Shown piece after piece: positions 45,648 through 56,225 of a DNA stretch of 64,000 bases (its first letter is position 1; the number at the start of each line of letters is the position of its first letter). The position numbers and the translations under genes were made by a program. Below the pieces are notes generated by a model. The model saw only the letters and a list, made by a program, of their open reading frames with translations, was not told where the DNA came from and searched no databases. The DNA is taken from assembly GCF_963082655.1 (NCBI RefSeq), contig NC_081556.1, positions 151,194,501 through 151,258,500 of the forward strand, written 5' to 3'. The stretch is from Stomoxys calcitrans (taxonomy: Eukaryota > Arthropoda > Insecta > Diptera > Muscidae).

Positions 45648-48600
45648 TTAAACTCTTCTTTTTTGCGTTGAAATGTATAGGACATTATTGCCACGTATGA
45701 AGGCATCTCCATATTTATTTTTTAGCTGACCATTGACATACTCCTCGGTTTGGTCCAGAGCAATGTTCATATAGCCATCCAAACAGGCCAAGACACCTGT
45801 AACAAAGATAAAACCCATAAGAAATTGTTAAAACAAAATTTTTAATACAAGACACTGATTAAAAAATGATCAGAAATAAAGTTATTTCATAAGTTGCCGC
45901 CATAAATGTCCCGCCGACTGGCTTTTGTTTGAAATGGTGCACATAGGACTGCTTAAACTAACGCCTACTTCACGGTGATGCCCAACGAACAATTTAAGCT
46001 TTTTTGGCTATAAAAAGTTAATCTTATATATATAGCAAGTTATGGTTCGTTTCGGACCATAATTGAACTGAATATTGGAGACCATAGTAGAAGTCATTGT
46101 GTAAAATTTCAGCCAAATCTAGTAAGAATTGAGCACTGTAGGGGCTGAAGAAGTAAAATAGGGAGATCGGTTTATAGGGGTGCAGCATTAGGCTATACAC
46201 CGATTCATGTCATTTTTGACTGTTACCATACGTATGGTAACAGTCATAAGAGAAGTCGTTGTACAAAATTTCAGCTAAATCGGATAATAATTGCGCCCTC
46301 TAGTGGCTCAAGAAGTCAAGACCCCACATCGGTTTATATGGCAGCTATATCAGGTTATGCAACGATTTGAACTATTCTTAACACAGTTGTCGAAAGTCAT
46401 AACAAAATACCTCATGCAAAATTTCAATCAAATCGGATAAGAATTGTGTCCTCTAGCGGCTCAAGAAGTCAAGACCCCAGATCGGTTTATATGGCAGCTA
46501 TATCAGGTTATGGACCGATTTGAACTTTTCTTAACACAGTTGTCGAAAGTCATAACAAAAGACCTCATGCAAAATTTCAACCAAATCGGAAAATAATTGC
46601 GTCCTCTAGAGGCTCAAGAAGTCAAGACCCCACATTGGTTTATATGGCAGCTATAACAGGTTAAGGACTGATTTGAACTATTCTCAGCACAGTTGTTGAA
46701 AGTCATAATAAAACACCTCATGCAAAATTTCAGCCAAATCGGATAAGAATTGTGCCCTCTAGCGGCTCAAGAAGTCAAGATCCCAGATCGGTTTATATGG
46801 CAGCTACATCAGGTTATGGACCGATTTGAACTATTCTCAGCACAATTGTTGAAAGCCATAACAAAACACCTCAGGCAAAATTTCAGCCAAATCGGATAAA
46901 TTTCAGCCAATGCGTCCTCTAGTGGCTCAAGAAGTCAAGACCCCAGATCGGTTGATATGGTAGCAATATCAGGTTATGGACCGATTTGAACCATTCTTAA
47001 TACAGTTGTTGGAAGTCATAACAAAACACGTCATGCAATATTTTAGCCAAATCGGATAGGAATTGCTCCCTGTAGAGGCTCAAAAAGTCAGAATCGGTTT
47101 ATATGGTAGCTATATCAGGTTATGAAACGATTCAAACCATACTCAGCAAAGTTGTTGGAAATCATAATAAAATACCTCATGCAAAATTTTCCATAAGTAT
47201 TTGTGCAAAATTTCAAGCTGCTAGCTTTACTCCTTCCGAAGTTAGCGTGCTTTAGACAGACGGACGGACATGGCTAGTTCGACTTAAAATGTCATGACGA
47301 TCAAGAATATATATACTTTATGGGGTCTTAGACGAATATTTCGAGGAGTTACAAACAGAATGACGAAATAAGTATACCCCCATCCTGTGGTGGAGGGTAT
47401 AAAAATCAATTTGTGTTTGTTTGTGTGTTCCTTATAGACTCAAAAACGGCTGAACCGATTTTCATGAAATTTTCACTGATGGTGCATAATGAACCCGTGG
47501 TGAAAATAGGGTACTAAATTTCGTGATATCTGAAGGGGGGCGAACCTTCCCCTTTACTTTAATTTTCAGAAACGCCGGATCTCGGAGATGGGTGGTGCGA
47601 TTTAAGCGAAATTTTGTGTCCTCTCCTAAAAAAAAATTTGGTATCTAAATTTCGGATGGGGTACCTAGAGATGCCACCTCGCCTCAAAAATTACTAAATA
47701 TACATATATATACCAATCACGACCATATAGGACTCAAATTAAAGATATTTAGAATTAGAAAACGTATCTGATATTCAATTGTCGGACCAAGTGTTTGGGG
47801 GACTCCCAACCCCCATAACACCCTTAATTGGGCAAATTTACTGACCATGGCAATATGGAACTCAAATGAAAGGTATTTGCGAATAGAATACGAATCTGAT
47901 GTCCAAATGTGGGACCAAGTTTCTGGGGGTCCACCCCTTTCCCATAACACCCCTCGATATTGATAGTTTTTTGGGCCCATACCCAAACCGAACATTTTTG
48001 CTGACTTTTGCATTAGGAGCTTGAGATTAGAAAAATAATTTGATATCCAATTTCGAGGCCAATGGCAATATGAGAATAGAGCCGATGCAGATATATTTTC
48101 TGGGCTAAGTTTTTTGGGGACCACTCCCCAAAACACCTCTAAATCGGCCATATTTACCGACCATGTCAATGTGGGGTTCAAAAGAAAGGCACCCCTTCCC
48201 CAAAATGCCTCACAAACAGCAATTATTTTGTAAACAACGCAATATGGAGCTCAAATAAAGATATTTGGAATTATAATACGAATATCCAAATGCGGGACCA
48301 TGTATTTCCCAAGCTCCCCCCCAAAGGGTAAAAATTTACCGACGACATGCCAATATGTGGCTCCAGTGAATGGTATTTGAGATAAGAAAATGAATTCGAT
48401 AACCAATTTTGGGGCCAATTGTTTGGGGGACGCCTCATCCTATAAACTCTCCTTAAACCAATGGCAATGTAGGGTTTAATTAAATGGTATTCGGATGAAG
48501 AGCACGATGCTGATATTTTTTTCAGAGCCAAGTGCCTGGAGGACCACCTTACACCGAAAACACCCCTAAATAGGACATCATCATCCCATTGCACCTGAAG

Positions 48601-50322
48601 AAATTGACTTCCCCCGGCAAACCAGAGTAGTTCTGTCTCAATTACGTTCCGGCAGATGCAGCTGCCTCAACTCCTACAGAGCAAGGATTGGTGCCAAGGT
48701 GTATGTCCCGATTGTGGCCAGGGACCAAACGATAGACGTCACCTGTTTAACGATCCAGCCAGACCCACTCGACTCAGACCCCTCTGGATGCACCCCAATT
48801 TAGTCAGAGTTCCTAGATCTTGACACTCAACAGAATCAAGCAGGCGAAAGATAGAACACAACAAACTGCTACAACAACAACGTTTGTTAGATCCCGGCGC
48901 GAATATGACTATGAGCATCACACTTGTTGCAACTCTGAGCCCCGATTTATGAGAAGCTCGCTGAGAACTACCGGGTGCGTCCATAGACGCTGCAACTGCA
49001 GTCACGTGCAATCAACGATATCGATTAGAGGGTCTCTGAGAGTGCGGAGTTACCGGCTCTTGTTGATGTAGCTATATTTGCATGTGGATGTGGCGGTCCT
49101 CGTCAAGCTCTTATAGGTGAGCTTGGCGGTCGACATCGCCGCGGGAACATGATTGCCATTGGTTATTTAAAAGCGCCAATTAATATCTCGCCTTGTCGTA
49201 TCGAGCATTATAGGCACACAGTATTTATGCAAGAGCCGGTGCCACCCAGCCTCTCACTGAGACTCTACACTCAATAACGCTGATTGTCCGCGACTGTCGT
49301 TGCAATTACTCCGTATGGAGCATTTCACTATCCGCAACCTGTGAACGCGCCCGGTAGCTCCCAGCTGAGCATCTTTTGGTCCGGCTCTTGCTGAAATACT
49401 GTGACTGACTGTGATAATCGATAAAGCATCGTGGCGCATCTAAATAACCAATGTACATCGGTTACGAAGCTTGCCTATGATCGCTTCCTTCACATACAAA
49501 TAAGTGACTATAACAACAAATGTTTAAGGGCTTTGGAGGTCACCGTAGCGCAGAGGTTAGCATGTCCGCCTATGACGCTGAACGCCAGGGTTTGAATCCT
49601 GGCGAGGCCAACAAAAAAAAAATCAGAGGTGGTAAAACCTCTCTCCAAAGAGGTGTCGCACTATGGCACGCCTTTCGGTCTCGGCTATAAAAAGGAGGCC
49701 CCCTATCATTGAGCTTAAACTTGAATCGGACTGCACTCATTGATACGTATGAAGTTTGTCCCTGTTCCTTAGTGGAATGTTCATGGGCAAAATTTGCATT
49801 TTTTTAAGTTTTCATTAGTTGTTTGTTTCGTTTCTATTGTCCAGAGCTAAGATTCTGTTGTAAATTTAGATATAGGAACCATGTAACTAGGGTAGGGTGC
49901 ATCCAGAGTCATCTGGTTACGAGTTGAAAGGGTTTTAATGGCTATATGAAAAGGTTTTGTGTCATATTATCCCTGGATACAACCGCGATATACACCCTGA
50001 CATCATTAGTATGCCAAAAGACGTGGGAACGTTGCCAAACTACTCGGATTTGCCTTAGGTCTCGTAAAATCGACGAATTCGTTTATTTATAAAATTGCTC
50101 AATAGCAAATTTATAAATAGAGCACGGAAATAATCGTTGGTTAAATGAGAACCGAGGAGACAACCTGGCAGCTTACAGCTTTGTTTATACTGCCGCTTCA
50201 GCCGGCATTTAATTATATTTTATAGACCCACCTCTGTAATCCACTCCACTGTTTAGCTTAACCACGACTGGTCTGCCATGAATTTGGTTTATGAATTGCG
50301 ACAAAGCTTCCTTGCGAGACAT
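45648..50322 (-). CDS. LSm6: U6 snRNA-associated Sm-like protein LSm6, two exons
   Basis: Subunit of the LSm1-7 ring (cytoplasmic mRNA decapping) and the LSm2-8 ring (U6 snRNA 3' end, nucleus). Exon 1 is 50322-50232 and exon 2 is 45796-45648; the phase-1 junction restores Gly in DYRG-VLACLDGYMN. The protein is 79 residues, the family's normal length. Sm1 motif: GRPVVVKLNSGVDYRGVLAC and LDGYMNIAL. Sm2 motif: GDAFIRGNNVLYIST, ending QKRRV. Start ATG 50322 begins MSRKEALSQFINQIHG. The donor is AGAG|GTGGGT and the acceptor TTACAG. The 4.4-kb intron holds a family A element, family D repeats, a LINE 3' end and SINEs. Confidence 0.95.
46020..47403 (+). mobile_element. family A element, 5' truncated, about seven units
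   Basis: Units start at about 46322, 46474, 46627, 46781 and 46942, so the period is 152-161 bp. The right terminus is GGTGGAGGGTATAAAAA. The left terminus with the palindrome is missing. One unit near 46880-46920 has a partial internal duplication ('aatttcagccaa' twice). Confidence 0.85.
47404..48560. repeat. repeat family D, diverged tandem units
   Basis: It opens with 'ttccttatagactcaaaaacgg' and 'gaaattttcactgatgg', then units with 'aatatggaactcaaatgaaagg', 'aatctgatgtccaa', 'gggggtccaccccttt' and 'cataacacccct', spaced about 120-150 bp. The minus strand has two long chance frames (154 and 107 codons) with no domain. Confidence 0.55.
48561..48875 (+). mobile_element. LINE 3' terminal fragment with CAAC tail
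   Basis: 'cctgaagaaattgacttcccccggc' and 'ttctgtctcaattacgttccgg' are the inverse of copy 2 at 15370-15425. It ends 'caaactgctacaacaacaac'. It supplies the 3' end missing from copy 1. Confidence 0.75.
48880..49440. repeat. SINE family 3, inverted pair
   Basis: 48880-49065 is a forward 5' half ending 'ttaccggctcttg'. From 49066 an inverse copy runs ('tgtagctatatttgcatgtgg', 'atcgccgcggg', 'gtcgtatcgagcat', 'ctccgtatggagc'). Confidence 0.7.
49545..49805 (+). repeat. tRNA-derived SINE, family 1
   Basis: A box TAGCGCAGAGG and B box GGTTTGAATCC. The body has 'tctccaaagaggtgtcgca', 'tataaaaaggaggcc' and 'ctgcactcattgatacgt'. Confidence 0.8.
49806..50231. other. LSm6 intron, first part, nothing recognised
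   Basis: Single-copy-looking sequence next to the LSm6 donor site. Confidence 0.4.
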
Positions 50323-51353
50323 TTTTACAATAATAATAATATAAATTTCCGGCAAATTTGTTGATTTTCGCAAGTTTATGCTACAGGGTTGCCACTCACA
50401 AAAGAATATCCAAACAGCTGTCAACGTTATCGCCATAACCTAATTACACGCATCTGGCGTATGCGCTGAAGAAAGCTTTGGCCATTTTAAACAATAGGTG
50501 TGTTATTCTTGTAGGTTTTCTAGCCTATTTTGTGTGAAGAAAAATGTTATTCCACGTCTTTGATAGGAAAATAATATGCGAGAAAAAAGATAACAACAAA
50601 GAGAATGCAAAGAAAAATCTGACATCTTAATACCGGCAAACCTGGCGGGCTGTAAACATTTCAGGGTACAATTAAGAGGTAGTGTCATTAGTACAACAAC
50701 AAAAATGTACACCCAAGGAAATTACCTCCAGCGGCGAATGCCGTAAATTGAAATGTCAGTGTTTTTAGAACTTATCTTCCGTTTTGCAATTTATCTTCTT
50801 CAAATGTGCTTTATATTAGCATTTTCATCATTATAACACTGTTTTTTGCCTAGGATCACAGTGTGATCGAAGTGTTATCAACCATTTGACATTTAAGTTA
50901 ACTGCAAAGTTAAAAAAAAATTTACTCAACTGTTTGCTTGACCTCACCTTATAAGTGCTTCCTGTAAACAGCTGTTGGCGTGAGACCCCGTTTTTAAATC
51001 CGCAATGTGTTTAACGTAACGTAGTGCCACACTACCCGCAAACATCATACGTAACTAATTTAAAGGTGGAGTTACATACCTCACGCAGCACTTATCCGTG
51101 CATGTCAGAAAAAATTAAAATAGGTTAGTTTGTATTGTATGAGTGACACAACAAATAAACGCATGCACCTGACAGAAAAAGTTAACCAACTATCGACTTT
51201 ATACGCGTTTCAGGGCGCAAAAGATATGATTTCAATATGCTTTCTGTTCGAAACTGTTTTGCAGTCCGTAAATTAGAAAAATTATTTTATTATAATCATA
51301 ATAAACCCCAGCATTGCCAATTTCCATTGAAATTAACTTTGGAAATGATAGAA
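50323..51353. other. LSm6 upstream region with a dispersed repeat
   Basis: 50570-50660 ('aatatgcgagaaaaaagataacaac', 'gacatcttaataccgg') matches 8185-8250. The paired 'ggcgtgagacc' pieces (50978 and about 8278) suggest one longer decayed element. The first 200 bp probably hold the LSm6 promoter. Confidence 0.45.
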
Positions 51354-53749
51354 TGTAACGACCACTATATCTGTTGTGTTGTCATTTCGTGTGTCCTTTC
51401 TATTTTCTTTTGACATTTTCTATTTTATGGACATTCACAATGGTGATTTTCAGTGGCACAACCTATACATGAGCGTGGGACGTACAACAGGGTTTGCCAT
51501 CTGTGCAGCAGAACAGGGTTGTATGTGAACGGCCAGGGTCTGGCAAACTATCACTTTCGAGAGAGGGGTTGCCATGAGAGAGTCAGAGTTTGATCATTTT
51601 TCCAGAGACATATTTTTTCCAGTCATTTCATTTTACTGAAATGTGACTGATTTGAGGGAACGTAAGCGTGCACATGTTCTTTTTCGTTTGGACATCTATA
51701 CAACTCACACGTTTTAGCTCCACCCAAATTGGAGTGTTTAAATATTACGTTGAGAAGAGATATTTTATAAGTGATTCAATTGAAAAGTTTTCGTTAGAAT
51801 TAGTTAAATTATTGACAAATGTGCGATAAGTTTTTTTTTGGATTTGAAAGATTATTCAAAGGTAAGAAAGTATATCGTGCTTGTTGTTTTGTATAGGGAG
51901 TCGAATTGTTCCAAATGACCATGTGCGATGAAATTCTGACGGATTTTTTTTTTTTTTTTTTTACCCTTTTCGTTGCTAGTTGCAGTAAATGTCACTACAA
52001 TTATTTCCCAGTAATTTCCATGTAAACGGTTGCACACGTGAAACGCAGATTAAGACATCGTTTTCGGTTAGACAGAACAAGGCATGGTCATTAGAATATG
52101 TACTCTGTCTTGAGGATTTGCGAATTATCTTATAGCTATATATTTTTTAATTGGCATAGGGACAACATAGGTGCGCCATCTCTAATTTGGCCGACGCACG
52201 TGTTTTTTTTTTGGTCGGTACAGTACGACCAGTTCTGAAAGTGGGGCCAAGTTTCAACATGGTTAGTGGGACCAGATGACATTGTGGGACGCATGCATTG
52301 AAGCCAGAGCTGGAATGATTGCGAAAGATTTCACTCGCACAGTAAGACACGAAAGTATTCGTATACCTACTTACATAATTGTGTTAATGCCATTTATCCC
52401 ATTGTGCCGTCCTATATATTAACTAACTTGACTAACTAGATACAAACGAAACGAAACTAGATCTAACGAAAAGCAAAACTTAATTGTGTACAACAAGTTA
52501 AAAAGATCTAAAAAAAGGTAAAAAAAGAAAAAATTATAGAGAGAAATCAAAGAAGAATTAACAAAAATCAAGAAAAAAAGAAATTAAAACCAAATTTGCT
52601 TAAGAAATGGTATACGATATTATTATCATTTCTTAACCAAATTTGGCGCCAACATATTTATCAAAGAAGTAAAAATATATATATATATATACAGGTATAT
52701 AGAAAAGAAAAAACTACAAAACTACATAAATGTTTGTACAAAGTAAGAATAAGAATAACGTTCAGAAGCAATAAAAAAAAAACGAAAGTAAATTAATCAC
52801 TAAAATAAATAAATAAAAAAAATTAATTATATGTTTATATATGTGTATATACATATTTATGTGTGCAATTGTGCATAGGTGTGTTGATATATATATATAT
52901 ACATATTCATAAATACATACACATATAATTCATATAAAGTATCACAAATTTGAAAAGAAAAATAATTATATTTGAATTAAAATTTAAATTTGAAAAGTCA
53001 TTATAAAAGAGGACAGAACGAAGAGAAAAATTAAAAAAAAAAAAACATTATTAAACTAATTAATATATGTACAATATATATAAGAATATACAAAAATATA
53101 TATATTTAAAACAAAGAAAAACCTTATTGAGACAAAATTTGTATATATATAATAAAAAAACAGAACATCTTATCTATTTCCTTAAGCCCAATTAAAATAT
53201 TTAAAAATTTATTAAAACAAATGTAAACTTTTATATAAAATTTTTTTTTATAATAATAAAAAAATAATTTATGTTATGTAGTTTGTAAAAGGAACTAATA
53301 TGTGTTGAATAATTTACCATAGGCTGAAAATGTAACGGTTATTCAATGTGAAATGGAAATTTAAAGTTTGGGGTATTTTCAAATATAATATGGCGCAGAA
53401 AATACCATGGATGGCAATAAGTCATATGGGGTGGGCAGCCCGGGAGAAAATAACATCTAAACTCTCCCATGAAAAGATGTAACCCACATCAGAATTAAAC
53501 AAACGGGCCACAGACAATTATCACTAATCAGATTTTTTTTATCAGTATATTTGACCATCTTTTTTTTTTAACACTAATTTTTGAAAAACCGGTACAAATT
53601 TAAATGTACAGCCGTTAGCGGAAAAGAACCTCCCCATCCGGCGAGCTAAGCCGCAGCCAACACCCAAGTACCGGATCCGCTTCACAAAGGCTATGATTTG
53701 GGATAACAAAACCCAAGTCAAAGTCTCTGTGCACAACCAGGTTGACACA
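51354..53749 (+). repeat. 5' LTR
   Basis: 2396 bp, very AT-rich in the 3' half, with (TA)n runs. It has a T tract at 51942-51961 where the 3' LTR carries about 95 extra bp. Confidence 0.95.
53002..53009 (+). promoter_or_regulatory. candidate TATA box of the 5' LTR
   Basis: TATAAAAG followed by GGACAG-like sequence, repeated at the matching place in the 3' LTR (about 62400). Candidate only. Confidence 0.35.
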
Positions 53750-53752
53750 TTT

Positions 53753-53770
53753 TGGCGCCCAACGTGGGGC
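53753..53770 (+). promoter_or_regulatory. primer binding site
   Basis: TGGCGCCCAACGTGGGGC, 3 bp after the 5' LTR. The TGG start complements a tRNA CCA end; which tRNA is not decided here. Confidence 0.8.
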
Positions 53771-54683
53771 TGCCTTTACTGCTATTGCATATTGGCTACC
53801 CAACACCATCCATTTAATTAAAATTTTGTTAAGATAAATAATCCAAACTTATGGGAAAGATTCTTTTTCTTATTAGCGGTGTCCCGGAAGGCAAAATATT
53901 GCCATGCCTGTGTTGCAACGACTATTAGAATTAATCCAACCATTTAGTCGCCAACTAAATCAAATCAGACTGTTATGAAGGCAGGAATCATGTACTCTGA
54001 TGCTATAAAGCTAGATATTACATTTGTTGTTGTTTTTAAATAGAATGATGCGATTTAGAAGGTATTCCATACAAAGTAATTTTTTTCAGTGTACCGATTT
54101 TTGATCAATTGCTAATATATCCCAAAATTCCAATAAGACATCTTTGCTTAAATCTGATTAGATTTCTTTGTTTTTTATTGAAGAAAATTGAATGAAATTT
54201 GTTACTTTACATCTTAAATTTCAGCTTAAAGTAATTTTTTAAATTTAATTTGAAAGTGTTAAATTGAAAATAATTCTTAAAGCCAAATACATATTTTTAG
54301 ACCATTCTCCATTGTCACTTGATCCGTTACAAGATTTCAGCCATCACACCTATGTATATTGTCCTTATCTGAAAAAGAAAAAAATATATAATTAATTAAT
54401 ACTATCTACATATTTGTTTTTTCTAGTGTTGTTTTTATAGAATACATGTATAATACTAATTTACTATAATATATGTGTATATTGTCTAAAAGATTCTAAA
54501 ACAATTTCCATAAAAAAACGAATATATCTCAATTATAAAATTTCGATTACCACATAGAAATGGCCTATTTCTTAATACCATTTCAATAAACCAGACATAT
54601 TTTTTTTTTGCATGTTTACACTGCCATACAAACGAAGTTAATAGTTCCCTGCGGGAAACGTTTAAATATTTTTGAATTATAGA
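53771..54683 (+). other. retrotransposon leader, non-coding
   Basis: About 0.9 kb of AT-rich untranslated leader between the primer binding site and gag. Presumably holds packaging signals; none can be recognised. Confidence 0.5.
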
Positions 54684-56225
54684 ATGACAGAAAGAACAGG
54701 CTCTAGATCCTCAGCTCGCATTGCTAACAGAAATTTACAAAATCAGAATTTTAATAATATTCCAAACACAAGCGTTAATCTAGATTCTCTGAACAACACC
54801 CCGAATAGGAACACAGATAGATTTGATCCGAATCGTACTGTTATCGAGACAAATCGAAATCAATCACTTAGACAGTTAGGACCTCATACCTCATCTTCTT
54901 TAAGTTCATTAGAGTCTATTACTACAACAGAATACAGCAGTCTGACAGCACGAGAAATCCGAAGAGAATTCTCCAGAATGTCACAACAAAATCGAATGCC
55001 TACTCTACCTGAGAATGCCAATCCTTCTGGTGAAGCAAATACTGACGGTATAAGCGTACGTGATTACGTAGACGCATCTATTGGAGCTGCACAGGCTAGC
55101 ATTATGCGTTCCATAGAACAGAACCTGGCAGTTATGATACCAAGAGCGATTAGAAATTCGTTAGATGAGCGAGGAGATATTCCTTTACCAAGCAGCCGTA
55201 ATAATGATCATGAGTCTACTCGCCATGAGCAAGAACAACAACATTTTTCATATCGACAACAACAATTCTACCCAAATAACACAAATTATTTACCAAACCG
55301 AGCAATATACGACAACAGTTACAGGCAAAATGACCAATATGGAAATGTACCTCATCCCAACAACTACAATCACACACAAAATTTTGCCATGGGCTATAAA
55401 CCAATCACACCAATGCAATTGCAAAAGTGGGGACTTCGGTTTGATGGCTCATCAAAATCTGTGAGTGTGGAAGATTTTGTTTTCAGGGCAGAATCCCTAA
55501 GAATTGATTATAATTGTCCATGGGACATATTCGTAAAAGGTTTCCACCATTTACTGAGTGGACGAGCTCACGATTGGTTGTGGGAATTCAGGCAACAAAA
55601 CCCTTTTTGCCAATGGGAACAACTTAAATATCATTTTGTCCGGAAGTTCAGAAATTTCGAAAGTGACTTCGAAATTCAAAGGAAAATTATGGAAAGAAGA
55701 CAAATGCTATCCGAGTCGGCTGATATTTTTATTTCGGAGATTATTAAGTTGCGAAACCAAATGCGTTTTCCCATACAGGAATACGAAATGATTCGAGTCA
55801 TAAAAGAAAACTTGAAAGATGGTCTTATTCAGCTCATATACCCAAAGAATATTGAGTCATTGGATAAACTAATGGAAGAATGTAAACGAGCCGAGAGAAC
55901 AGTAGCAAAACGCTTATCTTTTCGCCAACCACAACAACACCTAAACTACAGAAGAGTGAATGAGATGCAAGCCGAATTTCTACCTAATGTAGACACACAT
56001 GAAGTCGAGGCAATGATGCATAATTCCAAACAACTAGTTTGTTGGAATTGCAAGCAACCTGGACATTCTTTTATTGATTGCCCTATTGAACAAAGGGCAA
56101 TATTTTGTTTCAAATGTGGGTTCGACGGCGTGACCTCACCAAAGTGTCCTCGCTGCGCGGGAAACCAGGTAAAGAACATGCTGCGAACTGGGCCCACATG
56201 TTCGAGCGGAGAGACAGCTCAGTAG
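54684..56225 (+). CDS. gag: gag polyprotein of the LTR retrotransposon
   Basis: Structural protein that forms the virus-like particle and binds the element's RNA. It has 513 codons from ATG 54684; an upstream in-frame TTG is unlikely as a start. The first 230 residues are rich in Asn, Gln, Ser and Arg. A capsid-like retrotransposon gag domain covers about residues 245-400 (LQKWGLRFDGSSKSVSVEDF, GRAHDWLWEFRQQNPF, FVRKFRNFESDFEIQRKIME). A CCHC zinc knuckle CWNCKQPGHSFIDCP is at about 458-472, and a second Cys-rich motif CFKCGFDGVTSPKCPRC follows. It overlaps pol in the -1 frame; a slippery heptamer lies at 56159-56165, near its 3' end. No internal stop. Confidence 0.92.
   Translation: MTERTGSRSSARIANRNLQNQNFNNIPNTSVNLDSLNNTPNRNTDRFDPNRTVIETNRNQSLRQLGPHTSSSLSSLESITTTEYSSLTAREIRREFSRMSQQNRMPTLPENANPSGEANTDGISVRDYVDASIGAAQASIMRSIEQNLAVMIPRAIRNSLDERGDIPLPSSRNNDHESTRHEQEQQHFSYRQQQFYPNNTNYLPNRAIYDNSYRQNDQYGNVPHPNNYNHTQNFAMGYKPITPMQLQKWGLRFDGSSKSVSVEDFVFRAESLRIDYNCPWDIFVKGFHHLLSGRAHDWLWEFRQQNPFCQWEQLKYHFVRKFRNFESDFEIQRKIMERRQMLSESADIFISEIIKLRNQMRFPIQEYEMIRVIKENLKDGLIQLIYPKNIESLDKLMEECKRAERTVAKRLSFRQPQQHLNYRRVNEMQAEFLPNVDTHEVEAMMHNSKQLVCWNCKQPGHSFIDCPIEQRAIFCFKCGFDGVTSPKCPRCAGNQVKNMLRTGPTCSSGETAQ
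56159..56203 (+). promoter_or_regulatory. -1 ribosomal frameshift site (GGGAAAC) with downstream stem
   Basis: GGGAAAC at 56159-56165 is in the gag frame as G GGA AAC. After an 8-nt spacer, GAACATG (56174-56180) can pair with CATGTTC (56197-56203). Slipping by -1 enters the pol frame exactly (next codon at 56165). Confidence 0.82.

Noticed and set aside
46020..47403. CRISPR-like or gene-family array
   Set aside because: Units of about 153 bp are tandem, have no unique spacers, and belong to dispersed family A.
47717..48594. Two long minus-strand frames (154 and 107 codons)
   Set aside because: They follow the unit structure of repeat family D and have no domain.
54672..54683. gag start at the upstream TTG
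   Set aside because: ATG 54684 follows four codons later and is the normal initiator.
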